Shown: in pieces, positions 12,664 to 24,745 of the stretch
Layout: each line of letters opens with the position of its first letter
Numbering within the stretch: position 1 is the first letter of the stretch
NCBI GenBank assembly: GCA_018398805.1
Contig: JAGFBZ010000934.1
Coordinates: forward strand, 310,001-374,000
Length of the DNA: 64,000 bases
Direction of reading: 5' to 3'
Source of the DNA: Hirundichthys speculiger
Lineage: Eukaryota; Chordata; Actinopteri; Beloniformes; Exocoetidae
Notes under the pieces: generated by a model
What the model saw: the letters and a program-made list of their open reading frames with translations, nothing else
Database searches by the model: none
Told to the model about the DNA's origin: nothing
Position numbers and translations under genes: made by a program

Positions 12664-13432
12664 CATCAGCAGCCTTCAGCAGCGCTGCAGGCGATGGATG
12701 GCACTCCAGTTGGTGATCAAAGCGGGGGATTGGAGACGGGAAGCACAGAGGTGGTTCCTTCTTCTTCTGTAACACTGCAACACAGCGCTGCTTCTGCAGG
12801 GCCTTTGGCTCTGGCTCGGCTGCTCCAGGTAAAAGCATACCCCAGTCATCGTTCTCTTCTGTTATTTATTTGTGCAGCACAAATATTGCTCAACAAGGCA
12901 ATGCACAAACCCAGCACATCCTCATTATCGGCATTTCTTCCTCTGCACTGCGATGTGCGTGAGGAGACGACATTCATATGTTTCCAATACATGCTGCCAG
13001 AGTTGGGACTCGAAATTACTCTTTATTGTGTTGTTTCTGCAGGTTTTTTTGAGCTTCTGATTCCCATCTATTGTAATTGCCTTGGGTGAGGGAAAGAGGT
13101 CATGACTGTAGTAGCTGGAGGCAAGCTGCTAGCTGGTAGCAGTGCTCAATATTTCAGGCTCTGAGCAGACATCTCCTCCGCTCCTGTGGTCTGGACTGAC
13201 TGTGACATATTTAGGCAACACATCCACTGTGCCTTTATTACTTGCGGTTTAGACACCTACGCATGCGTGTGTGGCCACACATCTACACGCACCACCATAC
13301 ATTCTTACAGAGAAACAACACACACACACAGGCAGCCATCATAAAAGCTCTGTATCAAGTATTGATCCAGTCTCCACTGGCTGTTAGTGCACTTTTGTAC
13401 CTCAGTTTTTCAAACCTTAAAAAAAACAAGCA

Positions 13433-13434
<2 letters not shown>

Positions 13435-13510
<76 letters not shown>

Positions 13511-13585
13511 ATAATATATATATATAATATATAATATATGTGTATATATATATATATATATGTGTGTATATATGTATATATATAT

Positions 13586-13628
<43 letters not shown>

Positions 13629-13640
13629 TATTTATATTTA
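13435..13640. repeat. (TA)n microsatellite, compound
   Basis: A pure AT array at 13435-13502, then imperfect TA, TGTA and TAA units to about 13640, ending beside a T-run at 13649-13662. Frames through it (Ile-Tyr runs) are not genes. Confidence 0.95.
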
Positions 13641-13662
13641 TTTATTATGCTTTTTTTTTTTT

Positions 13663-13740
13663 TTCTGCCGAAGCTGATCCCAGCCTCCCTTCGGTCGAAA
13701 GACAAAGGGATGTCCTGGACAGGTCGCCACTCCCCGGTAA
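13663..13740 (-). repeat. SINE 3'-tail fragment
   Basis: GCTGATCCCAGCCTCC, CTTCGGTCGAAAG and TGTCCTGGACAGGTCGCC are diverged minus-strand versions of the SINE body seen at 46675 and 52395 (GGGATAG..., the gene-like 'CTTTCGCCC' word, and GGCGACCTGTCCAGG). It sits directly against the compound AT array, which may have grown from or next to it. Confidence 0.5.
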
Positions 13741-13744
13741 GATA

Positions 13745-15244
13745 ATGATGTGGCTGAGCTTTTGTTAGTTCTGTAGTGCCCCAGGCCTGCACAATACAGC
13801 GTACAGCGACATGTTTTTGTACATGCAGAAAAAAAAAAAAAAATCTGAGCCTGGGGCTGTGTTCAGCATTAAAATCAGAATGTACTTAATTCAGCTCTTA
13901 TTTTTGCTTATTGCAACCTTCTTTTTTTTTTTTTTTCCAGCACACCACAACAAAAATTTCTGAATTATATGTTTGTTAAAGTTATTTTATGTCCTATGGA
14001 ATCAGAGTGGCATTGATGAAGGCATTCAGCTTTCCACATGTTTGATTAGATTTGCTCAGCTGCTAAGAACAGTTTGTCCCTGGGTTGAAATATGTTATAG
14101 AAGAAAAAAAAAAATCAATTTATGCATTACTGAGTAAAGGTAACATCTAACAACACTACTTCACACTGCTTAAATGATTTAAATGACTATATCTTTTTCT
14201 GTATGACTATGTCTGTAAGGCTTTTTATTTTGGATTGTTCCCTCTGAGAGTGCTTTGGCATGGAGACATTATAAAGATCCGTTTCTGTGATTCCTTACCT
14301 TCTGAATAAATTCACTCTTATATGTTCACTCGAGCTCTTTTTGATGCCAAGAAAAAAGCCCCCATATTACTATGGGGATCATCATTTGCTTTCCTCGTAT
14401 CAGATTTAACCTTCTGTCAGTCACAAAGAGTGGGAAGCTGTTGGGTGTAACGTTTTCGTTCGTCGAGGCAGATGGTTCTATGTGTGGATGAGACTGTGCT
14501 TGTCAGCTGGTTTAGTCATGACAACAGGAAGTATTAATCACAGCGTATCAAACATGGAAACAGCTTAACTGTGCCGTGTTGGCTCCATTGTCCGTGACTA
14601 CTGCCTCTATCTTGTACTTTATGCCCCAATCCTCCACAATTCCTTTGAGTTGGAAACAAACATTGTCATCTATGTGTTGTTTGGGGAAAGAACATGTTTT
14701 GATTATGTAAGCTTGTATCTGCCAGTACTCATTAATAAAGTATATTAAAAAAGTGGGATGTGACTGTGAAATAACCTTCTGTGGCTCTTGATGTCCACAT
14801 GTCAGCTGTCAGTACAACATTATCCACTTTACTCAATGCCTTTCTGACCTTGGAAGATCAGTCTTTATAGAGCTCCAGCTGATCCCGCTCTGCTTAGAGC
14901 TTTCCAATTTGAAATTTAGATTTTGGTCACTTATGGTTTTAATATTTGGTCACTATCATTGCTGTCAGGCTCCTGGTGATCTCCTCAGCTCTAGGGGAAT
15001 TGGCTAAGGGAAATAATAATACAGTAAGTCTTAAACCTGTATGTAATCATTCTAAATTTATTTCACATTTAACACAAAAGGGTATATATATTCAATCAAC
15101 CTATATCATATTCAGTATATTTGGTTTCAATTTCAGAAAATCATTAATCTAACCTGTCAGGTTTTAAGTTTCTATACATTTCATACTTGTTTGGCTGCAT
15201 AAATATTCTTTGGAGTTGAATTTTTCTGTTCATAATGTTTTTTC
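13745..15244. other. No recognised gene
   Basis: Unique A+T-rich sequence with homopolymer runs at 13829-13842, 13922-13936 and 14104-14114. No domain-bearing frame or recognised repeat was found. Confidence 0.4.
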
Positions 15245-16294
15245 TAGTCCACCTCTAATGATACTAATCACGATTAGTTGCATTGTATACGCAAAATCAA
15301 ATAATGAATTCAATAAAAGTATAAAATGCACTTTTATTTAAATGTTCTGCTGCCATATGAACTAAAGTGTCATAACATTTGTTGTTCAAACAATTTTAAC
15401 ATCAGCACTTGTCAGTAACACATATTTAGTGTAAAACTCATCTTAAAAAATGTAAAATAAAATAAAGCTTATTGCCACTGCCAGGGCATTAATGTCATCC
15501 TGTTTTTATTTAAAAAAAAAAAAAAAAAACCTACAAACAAAATCCAACAAAATGATTGTGTCTCAGCACAATCAGAACATTAAAACAGGTAATTTCTGAG
15601 GTAACAGCAGAAACTTTTAACGGAGAGTTCAACTTGTCAGTTGTTACAAATAACCTTGTTTCTGTTGAATCCTCCGTCTGGGAGAACTTTAAAATGAAAA
15701 TGTCCATGTTAAAGTTTAGTAACTTTATCAATCAGTGTATCATTCATTCTTTCCATTTTCAATTGTCAATCAAAAAATAAAAATAAAAATAAAAATGACA
15801 TTTATTACATTTTTCATTTTTTAATCTAAAACAAATAAACTAAAAAAATGCCTGTTTTTTTTTATATTTCAATTTTAGACTTGGATCAAAAATACAAAAT
15901 TAAAAAAATGGGCCACAGAACTGAATTTGTTTTATAATCGAGGACTGGATTTTCAGTTGTTGTAGCACATCTGTGCCACTAGATGGAGCCGCATTGAAGT
16001 AACCAGTAAAAGAATAGCACGATAGTGAACACATGGAGCAGATCTGATGGAACATGAAGAAATGATGCGAAAGTTTTGTTGGAGTCCAGATTTTTTTTTT
16101 CTGACAGAATTGTTAATATTGCTACCTGAGTTGCTACCTGAACTGTAAAGTACACAGATTTTTACCGTTTTTCAAGTCCGTTTGAGCTTTTCTGTATGTT
16201 TATCTCCCAATTGTTTTCTGGTTCCGCAGCAGCCAGTAACAGACTTTTCAAAACAAAAGAATGTGAGCAACATGCATTAACTTGCCCAGCCTTC
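15245..16294 (-). mobile_element. Non-autonomous hAT element, copy 1
   Basis: This copy is the reverse complement of the element at 19842-21279, aligning along most of its length. Shared landmarks include GCAATAAGCTTTATTTTATT, CAAGTGCTGATGTTAAAA, the CTAGATGG word near the middle, and AACATGCATTAACTTGCCCA next to the end. Its outer end reads, on the minus strand, AGGCTGGGCAAGTTAA, matching the terminus TAGGGCTGGGCAAGTTAA of copy 2. It lacks about 70 bp next to that end (loss between two GTTAACGC words of copy 2) and about 340 bp of the interior. There is no transposase. I found no matching 8-bp flank, so the copy is probably older or has eroded ends. Confidence 0.75.
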
Positions 16295-16692
16295 CTTTAG
16301 ACATAACGGTTGCAATAACAGTTGTTGGTTTGATGGCACTGTAATCTTGATAAAACTGTGCATTTTTGAAAATGTTCATTACAACACTAAACTTGAGTGA
16401 AGCAACACTGTGTCGTGTGTTTTCATTTTCTATTCCCCTTTACAGGAGCGTATCAGAAGCTCACGTCCTTCCATGTTTGCAGTAAAATGCTATATATATT
16501 TTCTACCCGGCTGTGATGCAGAGTGTGGTGTTATGTATCCGTTGGGGGCAGAAGGTCAGAGCCAGAGACTTTTAGAAACTGAACAAGCTAGAAAAAGGCT
16601 GGCTCCGTTCTGGGGACTGGTCTGGAACCTATGGAGGTGACTGAGCAAAGAAAAAGGCTGAAAAAGTTTCCAAGACTACATATCCTCTACAC

Positions 16693-17195
16693 CAGTGGTC
16701 CCCAACCTTTTTTGCGCCAGGGACCAGTTTAATGTCAAGCAATATTTTCACGGACTGGTCTGTAAAATGTGCCGCAGATAAATACAACAAAATAAAATTA
16801 TACGTCCGGCATAAAAACAGTGCCATTTTCTATATATTATAATAAGCTTAAATCTGCTGTGTTCACATGCAACTTTATTAGTAACATCCTAGTAACATCG
16901 TACCAGCAACAGAACATCGGTAACATTCCTCGGAATTACACTTTCTGAAGACGTTTGATTTTTACTCATTTTGCCACGTGACCAAGACACGGGTCTTGAA
17001 TTCTTGTCATGTGTCAAGATTAAGTCATAGACGGATGTAATGGAGAGAATCTGGTCATTTTTCAAAATTAAGCATAATTTAAACTCAGATAATAAATCAA
17101 ACTGTAATATTGGAAGTTACTCTATACTCTGCGGCCCGGTACCAAATGACCCATGGACCAGTAGCAGGCCGTGGACCGTGGGTTGGGGACCCCTG
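16693..17195. mobile_element. Non-autonomous hAT element with perfect TSD
   Basis: A 503-bp element beginning CAGTGGTCCCCAACC and ending GGTTGGGGACCCCTG, so 15-bp ends are inverted with one mismatch. It is flanked on both sides by the identical 8 bp CTCTACAC (16685-16692 and 17196-17203), the target duplication length expected of hAT transposases. Subterminal words also pair (GGGACCAGTTTAATGTCAAG near the left end; GGCCCGGTACCAAATGAC near the right). No coding capacity. The same terminus, CAGTGGTCCCCAACC, is known to me from hAT repeats of other vertebrates including mammals, so the family is old or widely transferred. The intact TSD suggests this copy is comparatively recent. Confidence 0.9.
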
Positions 17196-17203
17196 CTCTA
17201 CAC

Positions 17204-19841
17204 AACAGTGATTAAAGAACAGTTTGCGGACACTTCTTCAGGTCCGCTCCTTTCAATGATAAGAATTCTATTACTTGATCCAACCTTTACCTACATGAGT
17301 GTTTATAGTGACCACATAATACTGTCTGACCTCTAACTGCAACATGTTTCACTCTGTAGAAAAATAAATTATATTTTAACTTAATTAAACTGAACAAAGG
17401 GGCTCATTCACAATTCCACATTTACAATTCACATTTACAGAATTAGGACATCAAAAATACAAATTAACTGCAATTTTCAATTTAACATGAACAAAACCAA
17501 AGTGACCAGTGTTTAACCAGTGTTAAACTGTTGTTATATTATATATTCTTCTCAAGCAAGCACATGAAAGTTTTAGTTTAATTTTTTTTTTTTTTTGTTC
17601 CCCACCCTTAATTCTCTCTTCCAGCTTCATGAATTTGATGCCAGTAGTCTGAACAGTCAGTTGAACTCTGGGAAGCATTGACAAGGACTCTGATCTGAAT
17701 TGCTGTTAATTAGTGATTTCTGAGGCTGCTAACTAATGAACTTCTCTGCAGCAGGAGGATCTCCCCAAGGCCTTCCTCATGAGAGCCAGTATCATAATAG
17801 CATTTAATGTTCTTAAAAAGCCTTTTAGGCTGACATGCTTTCCTCTGAATTAAGGCTGGACCCAGGCTTGACTGCTTGTGTAGTTTTAGTGATGTTGGTA
17901 GAGAATGGCTGACCTGAAAAGAATGTAGCGGACGTGCACTTCCACCAATAGCTTTTCATCAAGGTTCACTTGTAGACTGTAAACCATTGCATGTGATGGC
18001 CTCATAAAGCTGAACAGGACTGGGCACTGTGTGTGTCCCCGAGAAAATGATACCATAAACACTTTTTTAGAGGGTTGAAATGCTTTGTTGTGCTTTGTTT
18101 TTCTTTACTGTGAATGTCAAATTTAGGCAGTTAGTATTTGTTTTTTCCTTTCTTCTTTGTCAACTTTTCACTTGCGATGGGGATCTATTCTAATGTACTG
18201 TGTCACACCCCCAGTTCTCTCCGACGCACCAGTTTTGTAGGTGGACAAAGGACAAAATGTGAAAAACATTTATTTATAAAAAGAATTTAAAATTTTAAAA
18301 TACAGAAGGAACATTCTATAAGTGCTGTGTGGATTTTGTCCTTTTAATGGGGCTTGATGGAGGGGTAGTGTAGTGCTTTGTGTCCCTTGGCCAAGCCGGC
18401 CAGAAAAGCAACACCTTACTTTTTTTCTGCCAAGTCAAATAAGCCCACCTCCACCTCCCGGGGCAAAGCCCTTAATCCCCACACAGCACCTGAACAAAGG
18501 TTAACAGCCACAGTGAGAGTGAAGGGTGTGTGCCGGCTGCTTTAATAGCATGGGATTGATTACCTGCATCTGTGTGACCACACCCACCACCTCAAACCAC
18601 ACCCACTGCAAACCAAAGAAAAAGGTGCAAGATGGTTCACAACCCAGGTTACAACTGCAGCCAGGTAGAATTGCCCTTTAATTTGTGAAACAGTTACTTC
18701 ATACAATTTAAGGATTGTTTTTGAGACTTAAAAACAAACAAAAAAAAAAACAACAAACCAAACAAAACAAAACTGGTTTGTCTGCAAAAAAAAGGGAAAA
18801 TAAATTTAGCAGTTGTAAGGTTCCTGTTTAAAAAGAATCCAATGACTATTCTCAGAAATACATAGTCCCCACTCATACCAGGGTATTTCAGAATAGCAGC
18901 AATGGTAACATGGACCTTCTTCCATATGGGACTGGGTCTGTCCCACAGGTGATTTCTAGCTCAGTGGAAATGGCCTTAACTAATGGTTTTTCTGGTTGGC
19001 TCTGGTGTTTTATGCTTTGATACATCTGGTGAGGCAACCAAGGCAGATTAGAAAGGTGTACAGGTACAGGTGATAACCCAGCTGTCTGGGGCAGGCTTCC
19101 TCAATGTAAATACCAGTTGCCCTTTGCTTATCCATGCCCTCACAGGGATTTGCTTACATGTATGAACACACTACATTAAAAACCTCTGCATCACCTTGAC
19201 TTGACTGCTTTTCATTTTCATCCTGGATAGTTCAGACTGTGTGACCCAGTGATTCTGCCGGGGGTTCTCGTTAATCCCTCAGGTTTCCCTTAAAATCTAT
19301 CAGCCCCCTTCAATAGTGGGCAGAGGATCTCTAAACAATTACCTCAAAGCTCTCCTCTATCTCACGGGGTAAGCCTCTATTTACATATGTCCAAGAAGCA
19401 GGGGCTCTGATGTTGCCTTGTTGCTTTTATATAAGCTTCTGAGAGCTGTCTTTTTTCACTTTCCATGTGTGTCCTCTACAAACTCCTCAAATACATTTTT
19501 ATTTTCTTTGTCGTGAACTTCCCAGTGAATCATTCTGAGCTTAGAACATTCATGCTGTTTCCTTAAAAAAGGCAAGTGTCATTGATGTTCATAATAATTG
19601 GCTGTAAGCTTTTAGCGTTGTTGTATTCAGGAGCAGAAAATGAAAGAACTACTTTAATGAGTAAAATGCCCTGAAAATTATCAGCAACCAAATGGGCATG
19701 GAGATTTAGCCTTTGTCTCTTTCAGATTCTTGTCTGAAATGTTTTCTAAAGTGTTTCAACACTGTGGTCAGAGTGATAACTTCTTAGTGAACTTGAAGGT
19801 TAGTTATTCAGGCTAGACATTTATTACATTTATATATAAAA
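17204..19841. other. No recognised gene
   Basis: About 2.6 kb without an assignable gene. The block 18190-18660 is somewhat GC-richer and contains ACCACACCCACCACC repeats and a retroposed-looking TTTATTTATAAAAAG word. It may be an unrecognised LTR or repeat, but I could not define its ends. The rest is unique-looking. Confidence 0.4.
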
Positions 19842-21279
19842 TAGGGCTGGGCAAGTTAACGCGTTATTATCGCATTAACTCATAAATTTATTAACGGTAA
19901 CATTTATTTTATATCGCGTTAACGCATGTTGCTCACATGCTTTTGTTTTGAAAAGTCTGTTACTGGCTGCTGGGGAACCGGAAGAGGATTGGCAGGTAAA
20001 CATGTGGAAAAGCTTTAACAGACATGGAGAACGGTTAAAATCTGTGTATTTTACAGTTCGGGTAGCAACTCAGGTAGCAATATTAACAATTCTGTCTGAA
20101 AAAAAAAAAAATCCTGTACTGCAACAAAACTTTCACGTCATTTCTTCATGTTACATCAGATCTGCTCCATGTGTTCGCTGTCATGTTATTCTCTTACTGG
20201 TTACTTCAGTGCAGCTCCATCTAGTGGCACAGATGTGTAATGACAACAGAAAGTCTATTACTCAACTTTTAAAACGACCCCATTTTTGAGAATATGACTT
20301 CTAGATTGAAAATATCGTCCTATATTTGGGCCAATACGGTGGTTTAATCAAGAACTTATTCAACAGCAGATGGGTGTCCTGCAATGCTGGAAATGAGCGT
20401 CAGAAGATTCTGTGCTCGTCATGATCTGAGGAGAAAAAAACTTCTGTCAGACGCAGAGCTGGAGAGGCTTTGGTTCATTTATATATGAGATGAGTTTTCA
20501 TTCAGATTTCCACAATATTGCAAATATTATAGTATGTGATTCCAGCACCGCCATGCTACCTGAACTGCTGTGAACAACGCCATTTCCGGGTCACGTAAAC
20601 CGGACAATTAAATATTAAAAACAAATTCAGTCCTCTGGCCCGATATTTAATTTCATATTTTTGATCCAAGTCTTAGATTGAAATATAAAAAACCTGGCAT
20701 TTTTTTCATTTTTTGTGTTAGATTAAAAAACAAAAAACAAAATAAAACATAACTTTTTAATTTCTTTAATGACAGTTGAAAATGGAAAGAATGAATAATA
20801 CACGGATTGGTAAAGTTACTGAACATGGACATTTTTATTTTTAAGTTCTCCCAAACGGAGGATTTGACAGAAACAAGGTTATTTGTTTCTGTTAGTTCAA
20901 CTGCCAAGTTAAAGTCCCTGTTAAAAATTGCTGTTACCTCAGAAATTACCTGTTTTAATGTTCTGATTGTGGCTCAGCATTTTGTCGGTAGACTTTTTAA
21001 AAAATTTTCATTAAAAAAAAAATGCAGAGATGACATTATTCCCCTGCAATAAGCTTTATTTTATTTTACATTTTTAAAGATGAGATATACACTAAATATA
21101 TGTTACTGACAAGTGCTGATGTTAAAAGTGTTTATACAACAAATGTTGACACTTTAGTTCATATGGCAGCAGAACATTTAAATAAAAGTGCAGTTTACAC
21201 TACTTTGAATTCATTATTTGATTTTGCGTATATAATGTTATTTATCGCGATTAAAAATTGTAATCGTTGCCTAGCTCTA
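19842..21279 (+). mobile_element. Non-autonomous hAT element, copy 2
   Basis: Starts TAGGGCTGGGCAAGTTAACG and ends (reverse complement) TAGAGCTAGGCAACGATTAC, giving imperfect terminal inverted repeats of hAT type. The flanks ATATAAAA (19834-19841) and ATATAATG (21280-21287) agree at six of eight positions, consistent with a decayed 8-bp target duplication. Both ends carry GTTAACGCG- or ATCGCGATTAA-type subterminal repeats. The element is 1438 bp and has only short frames; the longest pair, near 20807-21052, is repeated in opposite orientation in copy 1, which shows it is repeat DNA rather than a gene. Compared with copy 1 it has extra interior sequence at about 20270-20620. Confidence 0.82.
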
Positions 21280-21287
21280 ATATAATG

Positions 21288-23869
21288 TAAAACAAGTGAT
21301 GGGTATCTCGTTCTAATTCCAGTCCTTGTTGCCATACTCGAATGTGGTGGTTTGCTCCTCTTCCTGTGGTGAAAAGAGTTCCTGTGACCCAGTAAAAGAG
21401 TTCAGGTATCATCCAAAAACTACACGGGGCTATAAATCAATAAGCAGAATGCAACTGCATCTGCAAAGATCCAGTCACTGTATCAGTCTGACATGGCGAA
21501 AAGGGAGATGAGCCACAAAGTGAAGCTATTCATTCACCAGTCGATCATCTGCTGTGTTCGAAAGTGATATGGAAAAGTGATGTGGATAAGGTGATTTAAA
21601 ACTTAAAACTTTCTGAGGTCATTGAGGACCTTCTCAAAGGGCAACATACCATGAAGCGGTTTGCCTCTGGTTGCTTTTATAATGAAGGTAAAAAATAAAA
21701 GCTGAAGTGACATAACTGGCCTCCAATGGTTAGTTTATGATTTGATGTTATGTTGAAGTTTATCCTCTGCTTCCTCTGTGCAATCAGAGTTCAGTTACAT
21801 CACAGAAGGCTCCCTTTATGTAGTTGTAGGGTTTTATAAGTAAAAGCTTTAAAAAAAAAAAACCTCTGAAAGGTATGATCCCCTGTGCGTCTTGTGGCAC
21901 TGACACAAAAAAGAGGGGGTATTTCCTTCTGTACTTCTGAGATTTATGAAAAGATCTCTGCAGTCATAAAAGCATCTTAGCGTGGCTCTTTCATTTGAGA
22001 GGTCACCTGCACGCCTCACCTGGGAATTATTCTTAAATCCTTGGAATGGATGGAAGCCAGTGGAAGACCTGAAGTACAATGGAGGGACATTTTATGATGT
22101 CAGAACTGGAAGGATCTCAGAATCTACCGGGAAGAGCTAGGTTTTTTTTTTACAAGAGTTTTGGAAAGAAAACGCTTTAATGCTTTAAGTCTCCTTAGTT
22201 ATAATGGGGTAAATGCAGATAGGTTTGGAACAAAATGGATTAGCTGTATTTGTGGGAAAATAAAAATCCACTCATAATAATCTTGTCTAATGTTTTTAGT
22301 GTAAGGTACGTTGGCTCAAAACTTGAAACTGCTTGTTTTTACAGATTGATTTCTGTCTGTTCACGTATGTTATATAACATTCAACATTACCTCAACTTAA
22401 ACGATGATTTTAAATTTGACCAACTAAAAGGAGTCCCATTTAATATCAGATAGAATTTCTCTAATCCTGGAAAGATCACAATGAATCTTCTAAATTGACA
22501 CCATCTTTGTGCCATTGTCCAAATTTCAGTAGACGGGATGGGTGAATACTGCTCTGCAGTCTGTTAGATTAGGCTGATGAACTTTGGCATTTCAGACATG
22601 CATAATAGCAGTGAAGTATACTTTCCCTCTAATCTTGGTCCATGCCTATTAAAGCTGCTCCATGGTGGGGCTGCAGTCTAAATTTACATCAAAATCTTTC
22701 TGATCAGAGCAGCTGCTCTCAGCAATGGTCAATTCAAGGTTTTGTGTGTCTGCTGGGGTCCTTATGCTGTCTGGCAGATGTTCATTAGTCAGCTAGCCTT
22801 TCATCTCAGTATGGAGAACAATGGTCTGGCACTCTGTCCTGCTCTTTCATGAGCTAATAAGGTATCATATCTGACCTCAAACCAGGCAATAATCCCTTCA
22901 TCGCTGAACACCTGGGATCAAGGCGAAGTTCAGTGCACCAGTTTTCCTTGAACCTCACAAACTTTTATGGAGAGGGTCAATTCTGCTGTTTGTTTATCCC
23001 AACTTTGACTTCTGACAGTCACACTTACAAGTGACCCCTTTCTCTGGTGCGTCATTTGCTTTTGCAGTGGTTTTGCAGACTTTCATGGATAACTGCAGTT
23101 CAGCTTTGTGTTACTAGCAATTCAAATCCATTTATATCACCCCCTCCTCCAAAGAAATGAAAGATGAATGCAGTTGTCTTGATGGTGTACTTGAACCAGA
23201 CCACCCCTGTCTCATTTTAGACTGTAATGAGACGGTGCGAAGGCTACATTGGCCTGCAGTACAAAATGTTGCAATTTCTCCATGAAACCTCTATGTGTTC
23301 AAAGATAGCTTTTTTCTTCCTCAAGTTTGATGACTATGACCTTCAGTGTCTCACCACCGTGCACCTCACAGTGTCTTGCTAAATGATGAAACCGATGTTT
23401 GCATTTGACTCTTAGTACAATTAAACTTCAATTATCTTTTCATGTTTGACACTTTTGATTTGCAGTAGACATTATTCCACAGACTCGCATGCTTGAGATT
23501 CTAGTTTAGAGACATTTCACATGATGTCATCAACTGTCTTTCACTTTATTACTTTGTTCTTTCATTTAAGAATGGTGACATTTTGGATTTAGAAGATACA
23601 TGCTTAAGGATTTCAAGTTTTAGTGTTGATGGGTCCATTCCTGCCGTGTCACAAACAAAAAACAGGCAATGTATCACAATTTCTTACCACAGATAATAGT
23701 TTTGTCATTTTTTCCAGATGTGGTCAAATGTACCGAAACCCCAGTTTCGAAAACATTGGATCACAGGAAAATGTCAATAAAAACAAAAAGAGAAAGGTAA
23801 ATTTAAAAAAATTGTTTGGCAGCAAGATGTCTCAAGAAATTGGGACAAGGTGATGTTTATGATAGGAAT
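21288..23869. other. No recognised gene
   Basis: Unique-looking sequence. Short A/T runs at 21850-21862 and 22141-22151. The frame at 23623-23853 is 76 codons and Lys/Asn-rich with no recognised domain. It lies immediately upstream of the Tc1-like relic and may be part of that element's 3' flank. Confidence 0.4.
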
Positions 23870-24310
23870 GTTGTCCATTTCTTCTTTGATTTAGACTTGG
23901 AGCTGTTCAACAGTCCTCCATCTTTTTTTGTTGTTTTTTTTATGTCATGACAGGCCAAATGCTTTCAGCTGGTAAAAAGTCTGGACTGCATGCAGGCCAG
24001 TTCAGCACCCTGACTCTTAGACTACAAAGCCATGCTTTCATAGTATGTTATTTAACGTTGTCTTGCTGAAAGATGCAAGGTGTTTGCCTCAGCTCATTTT
24101 TAGTCAGACGCTGATTCATGGACGTTTTCTTGAGCTGATGCAGTAATTTCCATAGCAGAACCGTGTTCCTTGTGCAGCGCTGCTTGAGGGGCCCGAAGAT
24201 CACTGGCATTCGATATTGATTCTGGCCTTGTCCCTCGCACACAGAGATTTCTCCAGATTCTCTCAATCATTTGATGATAACACGTGCTGTAGTTGATGAG
24301 ATATTCAAAG
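23870..24310 (-). mobile_element. Tc1-like element, internally deleted
   Basis: Minus-strand fragment of a fish Tc1-superfamily element different from the others in the window. On the plus strand it shows the antisense words AGCTGTTCAACAGTCC, TCTGGACTGCATGCAGGCCAG and GTCTTGCTGAAAGATGCAAG, which are in the order expected upstream of the first catalytic region of that family, and then jumps at about 24090-24170 to helix-turn-helix sequence (TTTCTCCAGATTCTCTCAAT). Terminal repeats were not found, so the boundaries are approximate. Confidence 0.7.
24048..24266 (-). pseudogene. Chimeric Tc1 transposase remnant
   Basis: A 72-codon minus-strand frame. Its start (RESGEISVCEGQGQNQYRMP) corresponds to the DNA-binding helix-turn-helix linker, and its end (CIFQQDNVK) to the motif around the second catalytic Asp. 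In a complete enzyme these are separated by more than 100 residues that include the first catalytic Asp and the GGGS motif, so an internal deletion has joined them. The frame is open by chance or through recent loss; no catalytic triad remains. A full-length relative would be about 300-340 residues. Confidence 0.65.
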
Positions 24311-24389
24311 ATTTTATGCTAAAGAATAATATACTAATTGATATATAAGCAATATAAATAATATATAAGCGTTTCACAATTTAGGAGCT

Positions 24390-24640
24390 ATTGTTTTTGC
24401 AGACTGATGATGTTATGGTGTGGGTTGTGGACGGTGTGTTCTTGGTTTTGGTGAGGGTTTCGTTGCATTCCACCTGTCCTGAGTTTCTTGTTTCATGTGT
24501 TTCTTTGAAGTCCTGTCTTGTCTTTCTTGGTTTCTGCTTCTCTTCCCCTGTGTTGTCCCGATTGCCTGCACCTGCACCTCGTTTGTCCTTCTGTGTATTT
24601 AAGTCCGGTTTCTCCCCAGCATTGCCAGTTGTACGATAAT
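24390..24640 (+). repeat. C/T-rich possible LTR fragment
   Basis: A pyrimidine-rich stretch with TCCACCTGTCCTGAGTTTC, GATTGCCTGCACCTGCACCT and GTGTATTTAAGTCCGG, a run of words I associate with the promoter-proximal part of fish LTR retrotransposons (TATTTAAG acting as a TATA-like box). I could not find the paired LTR, primer-binding site or gag/pol, so the identification is tentative. Confidence 0.25.
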
Positions 24641-24745
24641 TATTGTATTTGTATTGTACGATAATTTGGCCCCTTGTACGATAATAATACAATAATCCAA
24701 AATAATCCAAAAAAAGGCCAAATGTACGAAAATTTGACCATTTCA
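24631..24745 (+). repeat. Short ACGATAAT-type tandem repeats
   Basis: The word GTACGATAAT occurs three times (about 24630, 24657 and 24677), with a diverged GTACGAAAAT at 24725, separated by A+T-rich spacers. It may be a subterminal repeat of a DNA transposon or a local duplication. Confidence 0.6.

Noticed and set aside
12476..12838. 120-codon minus-strand frame across the CA repeat
   Set aside because: It contains a run of Val/Cys codons produced by the microsatellite, with no domain on either side.
13242..13745. Open frames through the (TA)n and (GT/TA)n arrays
   Set aside because: Ile-Tyr runs created by the dinucleotide repeat; both frames lack any other composition or signal.
15531..15731. 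66-codon frame as a gene (mirrored at 20807-21052)
   Set aside because: The mirror similarity is due to the two inverted hAT-type copies, not to a conserved gene.
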